A stretch of 64,000 nt of DNA from Balanoglossus misakiensis (taxonomy: Eukaryota; Hemichordata). Of this stretch, positions 11,793 through 25,500 are shown one piece after another. The position numbers were made by a program, and so were the translations under genes. Positions within the stretch are counted from its first letter, which is position 1; every line of letters starts with the position of its first letter. The notes below the pieces were generated by a model. That model did not search any database. It was not told the origin of the DNA and saw only the letters and a list, made by a program, of their open reading frames with translations. The stretch lies in the NCBI GenBank assembly GCA_040954595.2, contig CM082582.2, positions 5,828,001 to 5,892,000 on the forward strand. Direction: 5' to 3'.

Positions 11793-13127
11793 CTATATTG
11801 TGTCGGCATTCAATTCAATCCCGTCACGGGATGATTTTCCGCCGAGATTTAAACTTCTTCTACTTCGACGATGTTTGACGACATATACCACGACGAGGGT
11901 GAGCAGCACTCCCACCGCGATACCCGCGAGGACCAAACCGATGACAAGCCCATCTCCGGCCGCATCTGTCAGTGAAAATGCGGCATCGCCATCTGATCTC
12001 CTCCCTGTATTCGTCGAAGTTGAGATTGTTGACATCGGCACAGACTGTGGCCGCGTTGGTACATGGAAGGGAATGTCGACTGTCACCAACGCGCTGGCGC
12101 TGCCCGTCCCAATAATATTTCTCAATTCACACTTAACCGAGTGAAACCCATTGTCCTGTGGACCAAAGCTCAAGATACGAAGATACATTCCATACACACT
12201 GAGTTCGAACCTGCCTCCACTGTTCACGGCGTCACCATCATAATACCAAAAAGGGACTGTAACTAGTGGATTTGCGTCTTGGTTGCACTTGAACTCTACG
12301 ACGTCATCGTCCGTCACCGTGACATCAGTCTGGTCGAGTGTCACTGTTGGCGCGTACTGGACATCGAAAGATATGTGACAGATTCTGGCCGATGGCAAAC
12401 CGGGATGTTGAAGGTGACAGCGAAAAATTAAGTTCGGGCCGTCACTCTGTGATGGTGTCCAATCAGAAATTCCGATTTGATAGTTATTATAGCTATTGTC
12501 AACATCTGGCGAGCTCCAAAGTTCCCCAGACCTATACCAAAATAACCCAACAGCCGGGATACTTGGACCAGAAGAGCAATACAGACTGTATCTACGATTT
12601 GCTATAACGGTTGTGATAGGATCTCTCTTGATGTTCCTGTTGTTCGAATCGATTACTTGGCACCTTGGATATTCTTCTGGTGGGACGTATATGTTGACTG
12701 CTGCCAGCCTTGAGCTTCCATTGGGTACAACAGTGTCGTTTTGCCACCATGTCGCTGCGCAGTGATAGCTTCCACTGTCGAATACAGCGGTGGCAGCTGA
12801 GACTGATCTCACTTGAAGCGTGTAAACTCCTTGGGTAGAGTACGAATTTATAAAGTATCTGTCTTGATCAGTGTCCACGAGATGAAAGACGTTGCCCCTG
12901 AACGTGTACTCATCGCTGATGATGTCGTTGTTCTTAAACCACGACATCTTCTGAGACGTCTCCAGGGAATTCGGTGACACCTGGCACTCCAAGTAAAACG
13001 AGCCCGTCGTAGAACTTGCGTACGGGTACGCCTGCGTCTCGTCTTCTGGTTGGCGCATAAATTCAACTCCTCCACCCGGCACGACAGCCAATCCGAACAA
13101 AATGCCCAGTAGAAATAGAATGCGCAT
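11793..13127 (-). CDS. Single-exon transmembrane receptor with three Ig domains
   Basis: 444 codons with no intron, starting at the ATG at 13127. Residues 1-20 form a hydrophobic signal peptide. Ig domain 1 is V-like, with C48, W63 and DSGSYHC ending at C123. Ig domain 2 has C184, W197 and C237. Ig domain 3 has C281, W294 and C333. A Ser/Thr/Pro-rich stalk (about 352-392) leads to a membrane helix (about 393-417) and a basic stop-transfer stretch KHRRSRR. The predicted topology is type I at the cell surface. The layout resembles nectin/CADM-like or immune-type Ig receptors, but no specific orthologue is recognisable. Animal Ig genes are usually multi-exon, so an intronless one suggests retroposition or intron loss. 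The cytoplasmic tail is only about 27 residues before TAG; a further open frame follows in phase (separate entry). Confidence 0.88.
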   Translation of the reverse strand: MRILFLLGILFGLAVVPGGGVEFMRQPEDETQAYPYASSTTGSFYLECQVSPNSLETSQKMSWFKNNDIISDEYTFRGNVFHLVDTDQDRYFINSYSTQGVYTLQVRSVSAATAVFDSGSYHCAATWWQNDTVVPNGSSRLAAVNIYVPPEEYPRCQVIDSNNRNIKRDPITTVIANRRYSLYCSSGPSIPAVGLFWYRSGELWSSPDVDNSYNNYQIGISDWTPSQSDGPNLIFRCHLQHPGLPSARICHISFDVQYAPTVTLDQTDVTVTDDDVVEFKCNQDANPLVTVPFWYYDGDAVNSGGRFELSVYGMYLRILSFGPQDNGFHSVKCELRNIIGTGSASALVTVDIPFHVPTRPQSVPMSTISTSTNTGRRSDGDAAFSLTDAAGDGLVIGLVLAGIAVGVLLTLVVVYVVKHRRSRRSLNLGGKSSRDGIELNADTI

Positions 13128-14801
13128 TGTTTTTAGTCCTGTCTCGAATCCTTATAACCGAAAGAGGGGTTCAGCACTGACACATACGCACAGCGACTTC
13201 GGTCACCGCTATTTCAAATTGGAAAACTCAGTTCGACTGCGCCCCGTGCTTCTGTTTTCTCTCCCGATAAATTTGCGGTGATCCGCGTTTTTATATTTTA
13301 CTGGCTTTGTGCTAGGTAACGCCTTTTGAGAATTTTTCACATCCGGGGTCATCATTCGGAGGTGAATGCCACTGTGCACACGTACACTGTCACTCTTCAA
13401 ACGACATTAATAGAAGTGCCTTGCATATCTGGCAATTCGCACGTCCCACTTTAACCACCAAACGTCACTTACAGAAGCTCTTAGCATTAGCCATCACCAA
13501 GAGATGGTATACCAACAGATATTCCGCTATCACAGTTCTGGCTTTACTTCGTGCTAGGGGGTCAAATCATATTATAATAATTGTAATCTGGATTTGTAAT
13601 AAACACTTCACTGTAGTAAGAGATAGATGAAATTAATTTCGACACCTCACTTATAGTAAGAGATAGAAGAAATTATATGTGAACTGTATTTCATGACTTC
13701 TTTTGGCCAAACATTTCTGTCTACTTTGTAGAGTATACAAATTCTGTGTAAAGAAAATGAGGTCATTAATTGTTACAGTATTAGGCTGAATTCATTGCCC
13801 AAAACGATTCAAAGTAGGTCAAATTACAAGTGAATTTGCAGTACTGATACTCAACCATTAAGCTCGACTTCACACGTTTCCTAAACAAATCAAACGCATC
13901 GCAACTGGACTTATCTTTAATCTTGTTATAATGTGAAATGTGAGCTACTATTAAACTTGGTAGTTTTTATATGAAAACAAGGCGCATTGCAGACTTCTGG
14001 CCCTTACTGTATGGAGAGCCAAAAATCTACCAATTCTGGGGAATGGTGTCTTTGTTACATGTTTTCCCAACAATACCACGAATAAAAATAAGAAAGTTAT
14101 GCAACCGCTGGCATTCTACGAACATATGACTATAAATGGTATCAATATGATTATTACAAAACGGGCAATTTTGTCAATATAGCCAGCCGAATGTAAATAG
14201 ACACCTGTGGATATAGCACCGTGGAGGAAGTTGAATACACCCTAACCCTAACCGTTGAATATACCCTTAGGCCTACATGTCAAAAAACAAACGTGACCAT
14301 ATTTTTTGTTTGTTATGCCAATCAACAAACACACAAACAAACAAACAAACAAACACAATAAAGGCACAGGGGAGCGCCCCCCTGGGCTCACTAGTGCAGA
14401 GTAATACTGATTGTGTGAATCCGCCGGTGACCTAGTTGACCTTGAGTCTCATTGAGTCTGTATCGCGCACCTGGTCATGGTCTGCAGAATCTGGTGACCC
14501 AGAACACTGTGCATGTTTTGCCTGGTGTTGGCGGTTTGAAGGCAAACCTTGGCTTTGCCCATAAGCCCCAAACCTTAGGGTTGCAATGCTGCGGTTGACA
14601 ATCAGTACATATAAGTATCAAGTCCGCACCACGGTCACCGTGACCGTGCTTCCACCAATCACCTGCCATGACCTTTGACCCGTATACGGAGGCCCAGCTG
14701 ATCAGCGGCCACAAACCAAGCACGGGGCCGGGGTTGCTGAACTTTCCTGCTGGATGCTGAACTTTGATTTATAATTTGCATTGCATGCAAGGGGCGATAT
14801 C
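13128..14801. other. Intergenic region between Ig receptor and DHRS4-like gene
   Basis: No gene found. The region separates two genes transcribed away from each other, so both promoters should lie here. It contains a small local duplication of AGTAAGAGATAGA (around 13616 and 13656), an ACAA microsatellite and the second copy of the 115-bp dispersed repeat. No TATA box was assigned. Confidence 0.5.
14392..14506 (+). repeat. Dispersed direct repeat, copy 2
   Basis: Partner of 10450-10567. It lies about 300 bases upstream of the DHRS4-like start codon and directly follows an ACAA microsatellite (about 14329-14355). Confidence 0.75.
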
Positions 14802-18303
<3,502 letters not shown>

Positions 18304-18333
18304 ATCGCAGCTACATCAATTTGTGTACAACAT

Positions 18334-18505
18334 TAGACTCTCTCACAGCCCCCTCTCGCTGTCCATGCAGGCTTATGGTCTGATTGCATGTGTGCCCGGC
18401 GAGAGGTTCGCTACACAACACCTTATGGGGCTTCTTCTTTGCCAAACGGTTGAGGGCACATCAGTGAAGAGCCTTGTAGCGAACCGTGGGCTGTGAGAGA
18501 GTCTA
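18334..18505. mobile_element. 172-bp MITE with 9-bp target duplication (Mutator-like)
   Basis: Perfect 18-bp terminal inverted repeats (TAGACTCTCTCACAGCCC and complement) are flanked by identical 9-bp direct repeats GTACAACAT at 18325-18333 and 18506-18514. A secondary inverted pair GGTTCGCTACA/TGTAGCGAACC lies inside. A 9-bp duplication is characteristic of Mutator-like transposons. It sits 30 bases after the DHRS4 stop, hence in its 3' UTR. Confidence 0.8.
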
Positions 18506-18514
18506 GTACAACAT

Positions 18515-19933
18515 GTGCCTCGGAACGAACGCCTACAGAACATACAAACTTTCAAGCTCATCAAATGTGATTCTGTAAATCTTCTGAATGTAGAGGTTGC
18601 TATTGTTTCTATTGATGTGCATTTTGTAGAAGGAAATTACATCTCTTCCCTGGATCTTCTCTTGTCCAGGGAGCATCATTCTGTAGCATAGTACTATGGA
18701 CTGTTAGAAACAACTGATGATGTATATTAATTATTGTATTACAACATGGTGAAAATGTAAATGTATTATTCTGGTACATTAAATACATCTTCCACACTAC
18801 AGGTTTTACAGTGTACTTTCAAAGCTGGTGTAAACTGTATGTGGATGGATTAGCTTCTGGAGTGAGTCTTTTATAACTCTGTAAATATGCATATTCAGCC
18901 ACAGTTACCATAAAAAATGTTGCGATTGGTCAATCACAGATTTTCGCCGTGCGCCCTCAACATTTAACCGGGTAAAGCTTGGACCATGGGATTGGCAAGC
19001 AGGAACTGTTGAGGGCGCATCAGTGCCACATATCGGAATGCTGGCTGAATTTCTTCCATTTTCATCCTTCATTGCAATATGCTCAATAATTGCACACAAA
19101 TATTTATCTTATTATATTGGTCACTTTGTAATTTATGTGTGATAAAATTCAATTGACTATGAACCTATTCAACATTATTCGTCAAATATTCATAAACTAA
19201 AATGTTGCGACTACTAAGGCGTTTTACAAAACCGCGTATACGGTCCCTCTGATAGTTACAGTTACGTGAAAGTGAATCATTTACTGGTAATACAACTCCC
19301 TATTTATTTGCAAGGACAAATAGATCAATATAGTCTGGTTTGTCGTGCGGTTGTAACGCCCCATTAAATGTCAAATCTAAAAATGTAAACTTTCTATTTC
19401 ACGTCAAATCGCAGTTTTGGCTGAAAATGGCAAAGCTACTTGTTGACATGATGCGCACAAGTCTGTGCAAAACATTTCACGAAGACGGACGACATTTACA
19501 TGCGCCAACGGTCTTTGTGGCTTGAACGAGTTGATGAATTTCACGCCCATTTCAACAGTGCACTTTCGTTCCGTCCGTATTGCGAGAACTTCTCACACGA
19601 TCACCTTGTATTAGCCTCTTCATCTACGTTGTCGGAAACTTTTTAACTGGCTCTTCACCTTGACCTTTTAGTTTTACAACTTTTCTTCTTCTTCAAAACT
19701 TAACGAGTTGACAGAAAATCAATAAACTAGTGTGATGATTGACTAAAACCATTAAAGCAATTTACAGTCTATCATTAATTATTGACTTCAGAAGGGCTCC
19801 AAGTGTTTGGACTCGATTCAAATTCGTCCACAGCCCCGATCTAGAGTTAATATGGTCGCCGTGGTAACACCACACATTGCTGGGTTTTCAATCTTTCTTA
19901 ATATCTCAGAAAATGTCCTTTCCTTGTCGGAGG
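18515..19933. other. DHRS4 3' UTR and gap to NHL gene
   Basis: Non-coding as far as I can see. A short inverted repeat (TGCGCCCTCAACA near 18950 and its complement near 19009) shares GTTGAGGGC..CATCAGTG with the interior of the MITE at 18334-18505, suggesting related repeat fragments. Confidence 0.45.
18778..18783 (+). promoter_or_regulatory. Possible DHRS4 polyadenylation signal (ATTAAA)
   Basis: ATTAAA is the best signal variant seen within 500 bases after the stop. No closer canonical AATAAA was found. Confidence 0.35.
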
Positions 19934-21004
19934 CTAGACGGAGCAGGCGGCATCCCACGAGGTCACGATGACCTTTCTGGTGTGCCTGCTGCCGACGACG
20001 CAAATGCCAACCGGCCTTACCACCCCATCTCGATCGTAGTCCACGCAGCCCAAAAAGTTGCCGATAATGTCGAATGTCAATAAACGGTTGCCCCGGTAGC
20101 TGCAAACGTAAACAGTCCCGGTGCGGTCGATGGCGATCCCCGTGGGGTCGAAGCACCAGCACCCGTTGCTGTGGGTCGGTCCGAAAGCGTACAGAAACTC
20201 GCCGCTCTCGGTGAAAACCGCGACGCGCTTGTTGCCCCGGTCGCTGACGATGACGTTGCCCGTCACACCGTCGACGCAGGCGCACCAGGGAAAGCTGAGG
20301 CGGTCCCTCCCGAAGGAATCGATGAGGTTTCCTTCGGGGTCGCAGATTCGGACGCAGTGCGACCCGTTGTCGACGACATACACCTTCTCGTCGGACGGGC
20401 TCAAGGCAATGCCGATCGGGTTGACGAATCTCCCCTCCCCGAAACACCGAATCACTCTCCCGGCTGCGCCGCAGACGACCACCTGTTTGTTTCCACAGTC
20501 CGTAGTGAAGATGTCTCCGTTTTTGGCGACCGCAGAAAACTTCGGCCGAAACGCGGTCTTGAAGCCGGTCATTCTGAACACGCGTCGCGGGATGCCGTGG
20601 AGATTGTACGTCCGCAGCTCACCTTTGTCGCTGTAGTCGTTGACGAGAAGGTCGCCTCTTGAAGTCACCGCAACGCCGTACAGGAGGTTTTTAATTCTTC
20701 CCAGTATCGTCCCTCTCAAACCAAACAGGTGAATTGTCGGAGGCGACGTTCTTTCGAAGTCTTCGCTCTGTTCATGAGTGCCGCTGGCTGACGATCGCGA
20801 TGACGATGTGTCCGGCGTAGAATCTGATTCAGGCGATGATTGTTCAACCGAAACTGGTACGGGCGACGAAGTCGATTTTTCCGCCGGTGCCTCGGTTGTG
20901 TTTACGGGGGGCAGTGTCGGCCTCCTTCGTACATGTATGCGGGTCGCCATTGCACACACCTGACCGATATCACTGTTTTGAACCGTCCTCCCGAAGTCGT
21001 GCAA
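19934..21004 (-). CDS. Single-exon NHL-repeat beta-propeller protein
   Basis: The open frame is 356 codons. The second Met (ATG at 20950, MATRIHVRRRP) is a credible start, giving 338 residues. Residues about 19-95 are a basic then Ser/Thr/Pro-rich, probably disordered leader. After this come about six NHL-type repeats, recognisable from recurrent cores such as GVAVTSRGDLLVNDY, GDIFTTDCGNKQVVV, PIGIALSPSDEKVYVVDNG, GNVIVSDRGNKRVAVF and PTGIAIDRTGTVYVCS. They resemble the C-terminal propeller of TRIM2/TRIM3/TRIM71 proteins, which binds protein or RNA. RING, B-box, coiled coil and filamin domains are absent. The coding region is distinctly GC-rich compared with the AT-rich surroundings and has no introns. 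It could be a retroposed or domain-expanded NHL family member. The sixth repeat looks short, so the propeller may be five- or six-bladed. Its function is not known. Confidence 0.85.
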   Translation of the reverse strand: MHDFGRTVQNSDIGQVCAMATRIHVRRRPTLPPVNTTEAPAEKSTSSPVPVSVEQSSPESDSTPDTSSSRSSASGTHEQSEDFERTSPPTIHLFGLRGTILGRIKNLLYGVAVTSRGDLLVNDYSDKGELRTYNLHGIPRRVFRMTGFKTAFRPKFSAVAKNGDIFTTDCGNKQVVVCGAAGRVIRCFGEGRFVNPIGIALSPSDEKVYVVDNGSHCVRICDPEGNLIDSFGRDRLSFPWCACVDGVTGNVIVSDRGNKRVAVFTESGEFLYAFGPTHSNGCWCFDPTGIAIDRTGTVYVCSYRGNRLLTFDIIGNFLGCVDYDRDGVVRPVGICVVGSRHTRKVIVTSWDAACSV

Positions 21005-21777
21005 TTCCTTTACACAGGTTCGTCTATGATCAAGCCGCGCCCCAAAGACGAACAGAACTTGACACTCGGAGATGACAATACCCTCTTCAATAATCGAATC
21101 ACTTATTGTATGGAAACAACTTCCAAATGTCTACAACTTAACTCTGTAAAATCTCTAGCCACAACACCTTCCCGCATAAGCTGCCCGTTCAACTGTGCGA
21201 TGTTATACTTGTATACAAAACTACCTAGCATGTCACGCCTTCTTTAATCAAAGTCCAATATGCGCCATAATTGGTTAAGGTACGGGTTTCTAGAGTAGCC
21301 TTCTGAAGTGTGTTTCATTTCGAGTGCAACCCGGCCTGATTCCCGGCCACTTGAGCATTAGGTTAAAGAATGGGGGCGCACCCAAATAGCTCGGTTGCTA
21401 GAACTTCAAGAAGCTGAGGAAAAGAGAAAAAATGAGAAGAAAAAAAACCCACGTCACGGTAAGGTTGTCTGGTCACCTGGTGCGGTTTCTGTACTCACGA
21501 TGACAAATTTTCTAATTAAAAGATAATAATGAACAAAACAAAACCCATGATTTTAAATGGTAACTTTAATGTCCCTGTGTCTCTTCACGGACGCAGCAAA
21601 ACTATTAGTTCAACAGAAGTTTATTTCAGGATCACTGTGATATTGTAACCAGCATAAGTTAAAGAGTCGACAGTTGCAAGTCGCAAGGTCTGTCTTACAG
21701 GTAAAACTGTTTCAATGCATGAGAAATAAAACGATGAGAAAAATACCAATTGTTACATTTAATTTACGTGCGTTTCA
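21005..21777. other. Gap between NHL gene and the satellite/palindrome region
   Basis: No gene seen. This is presumably the NHL promoter region, followed by AT-rich DNA leading into the first satellite block. Confidence 0.4.
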
Positions 21778-22112
21778 GTGAAAATTCGCAAAGTCGAAAA
21801 ATCGTAATTTTTTGACAATTTTCATGAGCTATAACCCATGATTTTTCGAAAAAAATGCAGAAATTTTGAAAATTCGCAAAGTCGAAAAATCGTCGATTTT
21901 GACAATTTTCATGAGCTATAACCCATGATTTTTCTCAAAAAAAAAGAAATTTTGAAAATTCGCAAAGTCGGAAAATCGTCGATTTTTGACATTTTCATGA
22001 GCTATATATAACCCATGACTTTTCTCAAAAAATGCAGAAATTTTGAAAATTTGCAAAGTAGAAAAATCGTCATTTTTTCACAATTTTCATGATCTATAAC
22101 CCATGATTTTTC
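21778..22112 (+). repeat. Outer satellite block, left (diverged relative of the 88-bp satellite)
   Basis: About four monomers of 84-88 bp. They share AAAATTCGCAAAGTCGAAAA and TTTTCATGAGCTATAACC with the central array but carry ATGATTTTTCTC instead of ATGGTTTTTATC and a different CGTCGATTTTTGAC segment. The orientation is the same as the central array. Confidence 0.9.
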
Positions 22113-22505
22113 GAGGGACTGAATAATTGACGGGTTGTTCATCTATGCAAATTACTACAAGTACCTGACTCCAGATAAGTTTCTATATTCACCACCGCTG
22201 CACTGCGGTGCAAAATTCTCACACTGGCTGCGCACGATATGACTGTTCGCCCTTTAGATATTTATATTACCGAGAATTTTGACACATCATGCATATATTG
22301 TGTCGCAAATTCCAGAACATTCGCCTAGGCCATACATTATACAAGGTAGAACAAAAGAATTATAACAAAACAAGTTTGACAAGTGGCACTACATGACGCA
22401 ATGACGCGTGTTCGCTGCTGATTGGTTGGAACCACCTGGACCATCTCCACTTGGATATTTCCGTCTAGCCTTCCCCGTGCATTTTCATAAGAGAGTCAGA
22501 CGGCC

Positions 22506-25500
22506 ATGCTGCTGCACGGACCACGAGAAGATGCGGAGAACTCTGGCCCCAAAACAGAGTTTCTCCGCTGGATAGTTTTCATGACGACAGCGGTAAGTAA
22601 AGTAACAGAAGTAGAGACATTTACTCAAATTTTGAACAGAAACATGGGTTATTCTGTGGCGAGTTACGGACAACTAAAAAGTCAGACGGTACTTGTCTGT
22701 TACACCACGGAATTGAAAAATTGGATGTAATGCGCAGTCAGACAGCTCGGGTCAGCGCTTCGCTGCGTTTTATTCACAAATTCGACTCTTTCGCGTTACT
22801 CAACTTGAGATGGTACGGTTTATAAAGTTTAGACAAGTCGGTGTTGAAGCTCTACTGGTGGGCGGCATGTTTTTTTTCACATAAAAAGGTAGTTTTTCGG
22901 GAAAGGGGAGGGGGCTGCAACGAATTACTAGCGGGTTCGGTGAATTGACAGCGGGCTCACGTGTAGTCAGCGTGTTTTCGAATTGTGAGCGAATGCAAAT
23001 TTTGTACTATGCATGTACTACCAGTCAATAGCAAAAATAAGCTTTGAAACGCTTCATTTGGAACAGTTTTTGCGTGTGTCCGTGAAGTCTTTGCCAAAAA
23101 ATTGTTGAAGTTTAATATGTTCCGCTTGGCTGTGGGCCTAAAATTGAAAATGTGTGAACGTGGATAGTGCCAGGCTGGGGTTTAGGGGTACTTGTCTGTC
23201 AGCGAAGCCCTAAAATATTTGCCGTCGCGTATGCTGTACAATGTGCGAATGAACAACAGTTTGGCGTACGGTGACCCAAGTAGATATGTGGTTTCGCGTT
23301 TATGGATAGACTATTCACTTCCCTTTCCTCGTTTTACAGACTGATCCCGGATTTCAACGACCAAGCCACGCAGCTGGAGGATTGTGCCTGTACGTTCCAC
23401 GTGGATGCTATGATGTTACAAGCATGATGTACAAGTAAGCGGTATTAGCCAAATTTTGGGCAATTTTTAAGATCTTTCAACGATTCTGACTGGTGCCGGT
23501 AGCCAGTTCAGCGAACCGATTTTGAACAACCCTGAAAAATGCAACAACACGGATGCTATATGCGGATGTCATTTGAAAGTTTTGAAACCAACATGACTAC
23601 ATGCTCGGTGTATGGGTCATTTTTGTTACGGCACCAACAAGTTCATCGACTTTGAATTCTTCGAAAGGTGCTCGTTGTTGTGAGTGTGTGTGCATGGTTC
23701 GTTTGTGTCACGGTAAGTTGAACGGTATATTTGGGCCATGCAGCTAGACTACAATGAGGTGAGCGTTTGTATGTTCCATGGCTGAATGAAGACCAGTGGA
23801 GGAGTGGTTTCATAACAAGTAAGTTATAGACATAAATAAAACCCCCGGTGCGGGTGGGTCCCATCCCTCAGACCGTCAGTTAATACTTAATACAAGTTTT
23901 TTGAGATATGTTATCTTTCGTCATTATTCAATAAAAAAAATTAAAAACATGCACGCACTCATAATACTGAGTAGTTTATTTCCGTACCGATCATCTTCCC
24001 GTCGCGTATATAGATAATGCAGTTTTTTAGATATGTTATCTTTCGTCATTATTCAATAAAAAATATTAAAAACATACACGCACTCATAATACTGAGTAGT
24101 TTATTTCCGTACCGATCATCTTCCCGTCGCGTATATAGATAATGCAGTTTTTTTAGATATGTTATCTTTCGTCATTATTCAATAAAAAATATTAAAAACA
24201 TGCACGCACTCATAATACTGAGTAGTTTATTTCCGTACCGATCATCTTCCCGTCGCGTATATAGATAATGCAGTTTTTTTAGATATGTTATCTTTCGTCA
24301 TTATTCAATAAAAAATATTAAAAACATACACGCACTCATAATACTGAGTAGTTTATTTCCGTACCGATCATCTTCCCCTCACGTATATAGTTAATGCAGT
24401 TTTTTTTAGATATGTTATCTTTCGTCATTATTCAATAAAAAAATTAAAAATATGCACGCACTCGTAATACTGAGTAGTTTATTTCCGTACCGATCATCTT
24501 CCCGTCGCGTATATAGATACTACATTTTTTTTAGATATGTTATCTTTCGACATTATTCAATAAAAAATATTAAAAACATGCACGCACTCATAATACTGAG
24601 TAGTTTATTTCCGTACCGATCATCTTCCCCTCACGTATATAGTTAATGCAGGTTTTTTTTAGATATGTTATCTTTCGTCATTATTCAATAAAAAAATTAA
24701 AAATATGCACGCACTCGTAATACTGAGTAGTTTATTTCCGTACCGATCATCTTCCCCTCACGTATATAGTTAATACAGATTTTTTTTTAGATTTGTTATC
24801 TTTCGTCATTATTCAATAAAAAAATATCTTCGCTTGTGTCTATGTCTCTGTTAGTCTGTTTTTATGGTAAATAAGTTTACTTTCCAGGTTTTTGTTGAGA
24901 TTGGTAATCTTTACCACGATTCCAATCAATAAAATGTTATCGAAACATACACTTGTATAATCAAAGTGGTTTATTTTGCACCTATTATCTTCGTGTGTAT
25001 TTACTTTCTATTTTTTTAGATTTGTCATAGATATTAACTTTATTTCCTTGTTTTGCAGATGCAGAGACCAGTTTTTTCGCCATGTAGCGGTATAGCTGGG
25101 TGAGGTGTAAGGTCAGGTATGTTCCATGGCTGAACGATCATGAATATTAGACACTCACTTCATTTGCTTGTTTTGCAGATCCAGAGACGAGATCAATGGA
25201 TAATGGTATTCATCAACCAAGCTGGGGCCCAAGTGACTAGTTATTTTCGCCATGCAGAAGTATAGCTGGGTGAGGTAAGGGCAGTATGTTCAATGGCTGA
25301 ACGATCATGAATATCACCGACATTCACTTCGTTTCATTGTTTTGCAGATGCAGAGACGAGATCAACTCATAATGGTATTGCATGCAGCAGTATGGCTGAG
25401 TGCGGTAAGGGCAGTATGTTCAATGGCTGAACGAAGACCAGGGGTTTCAAGCAAGGTTTGACAAGCGATTCATGGCGGCCATTTTGAATTTTTTTTCGAT

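Noticed and set aside
20087-20662. Long plus-strand frames opposite the NHL gene
   Set aside because: They are GC-rich shadows of the minus-strand coding sequence with no recognisable protein features.
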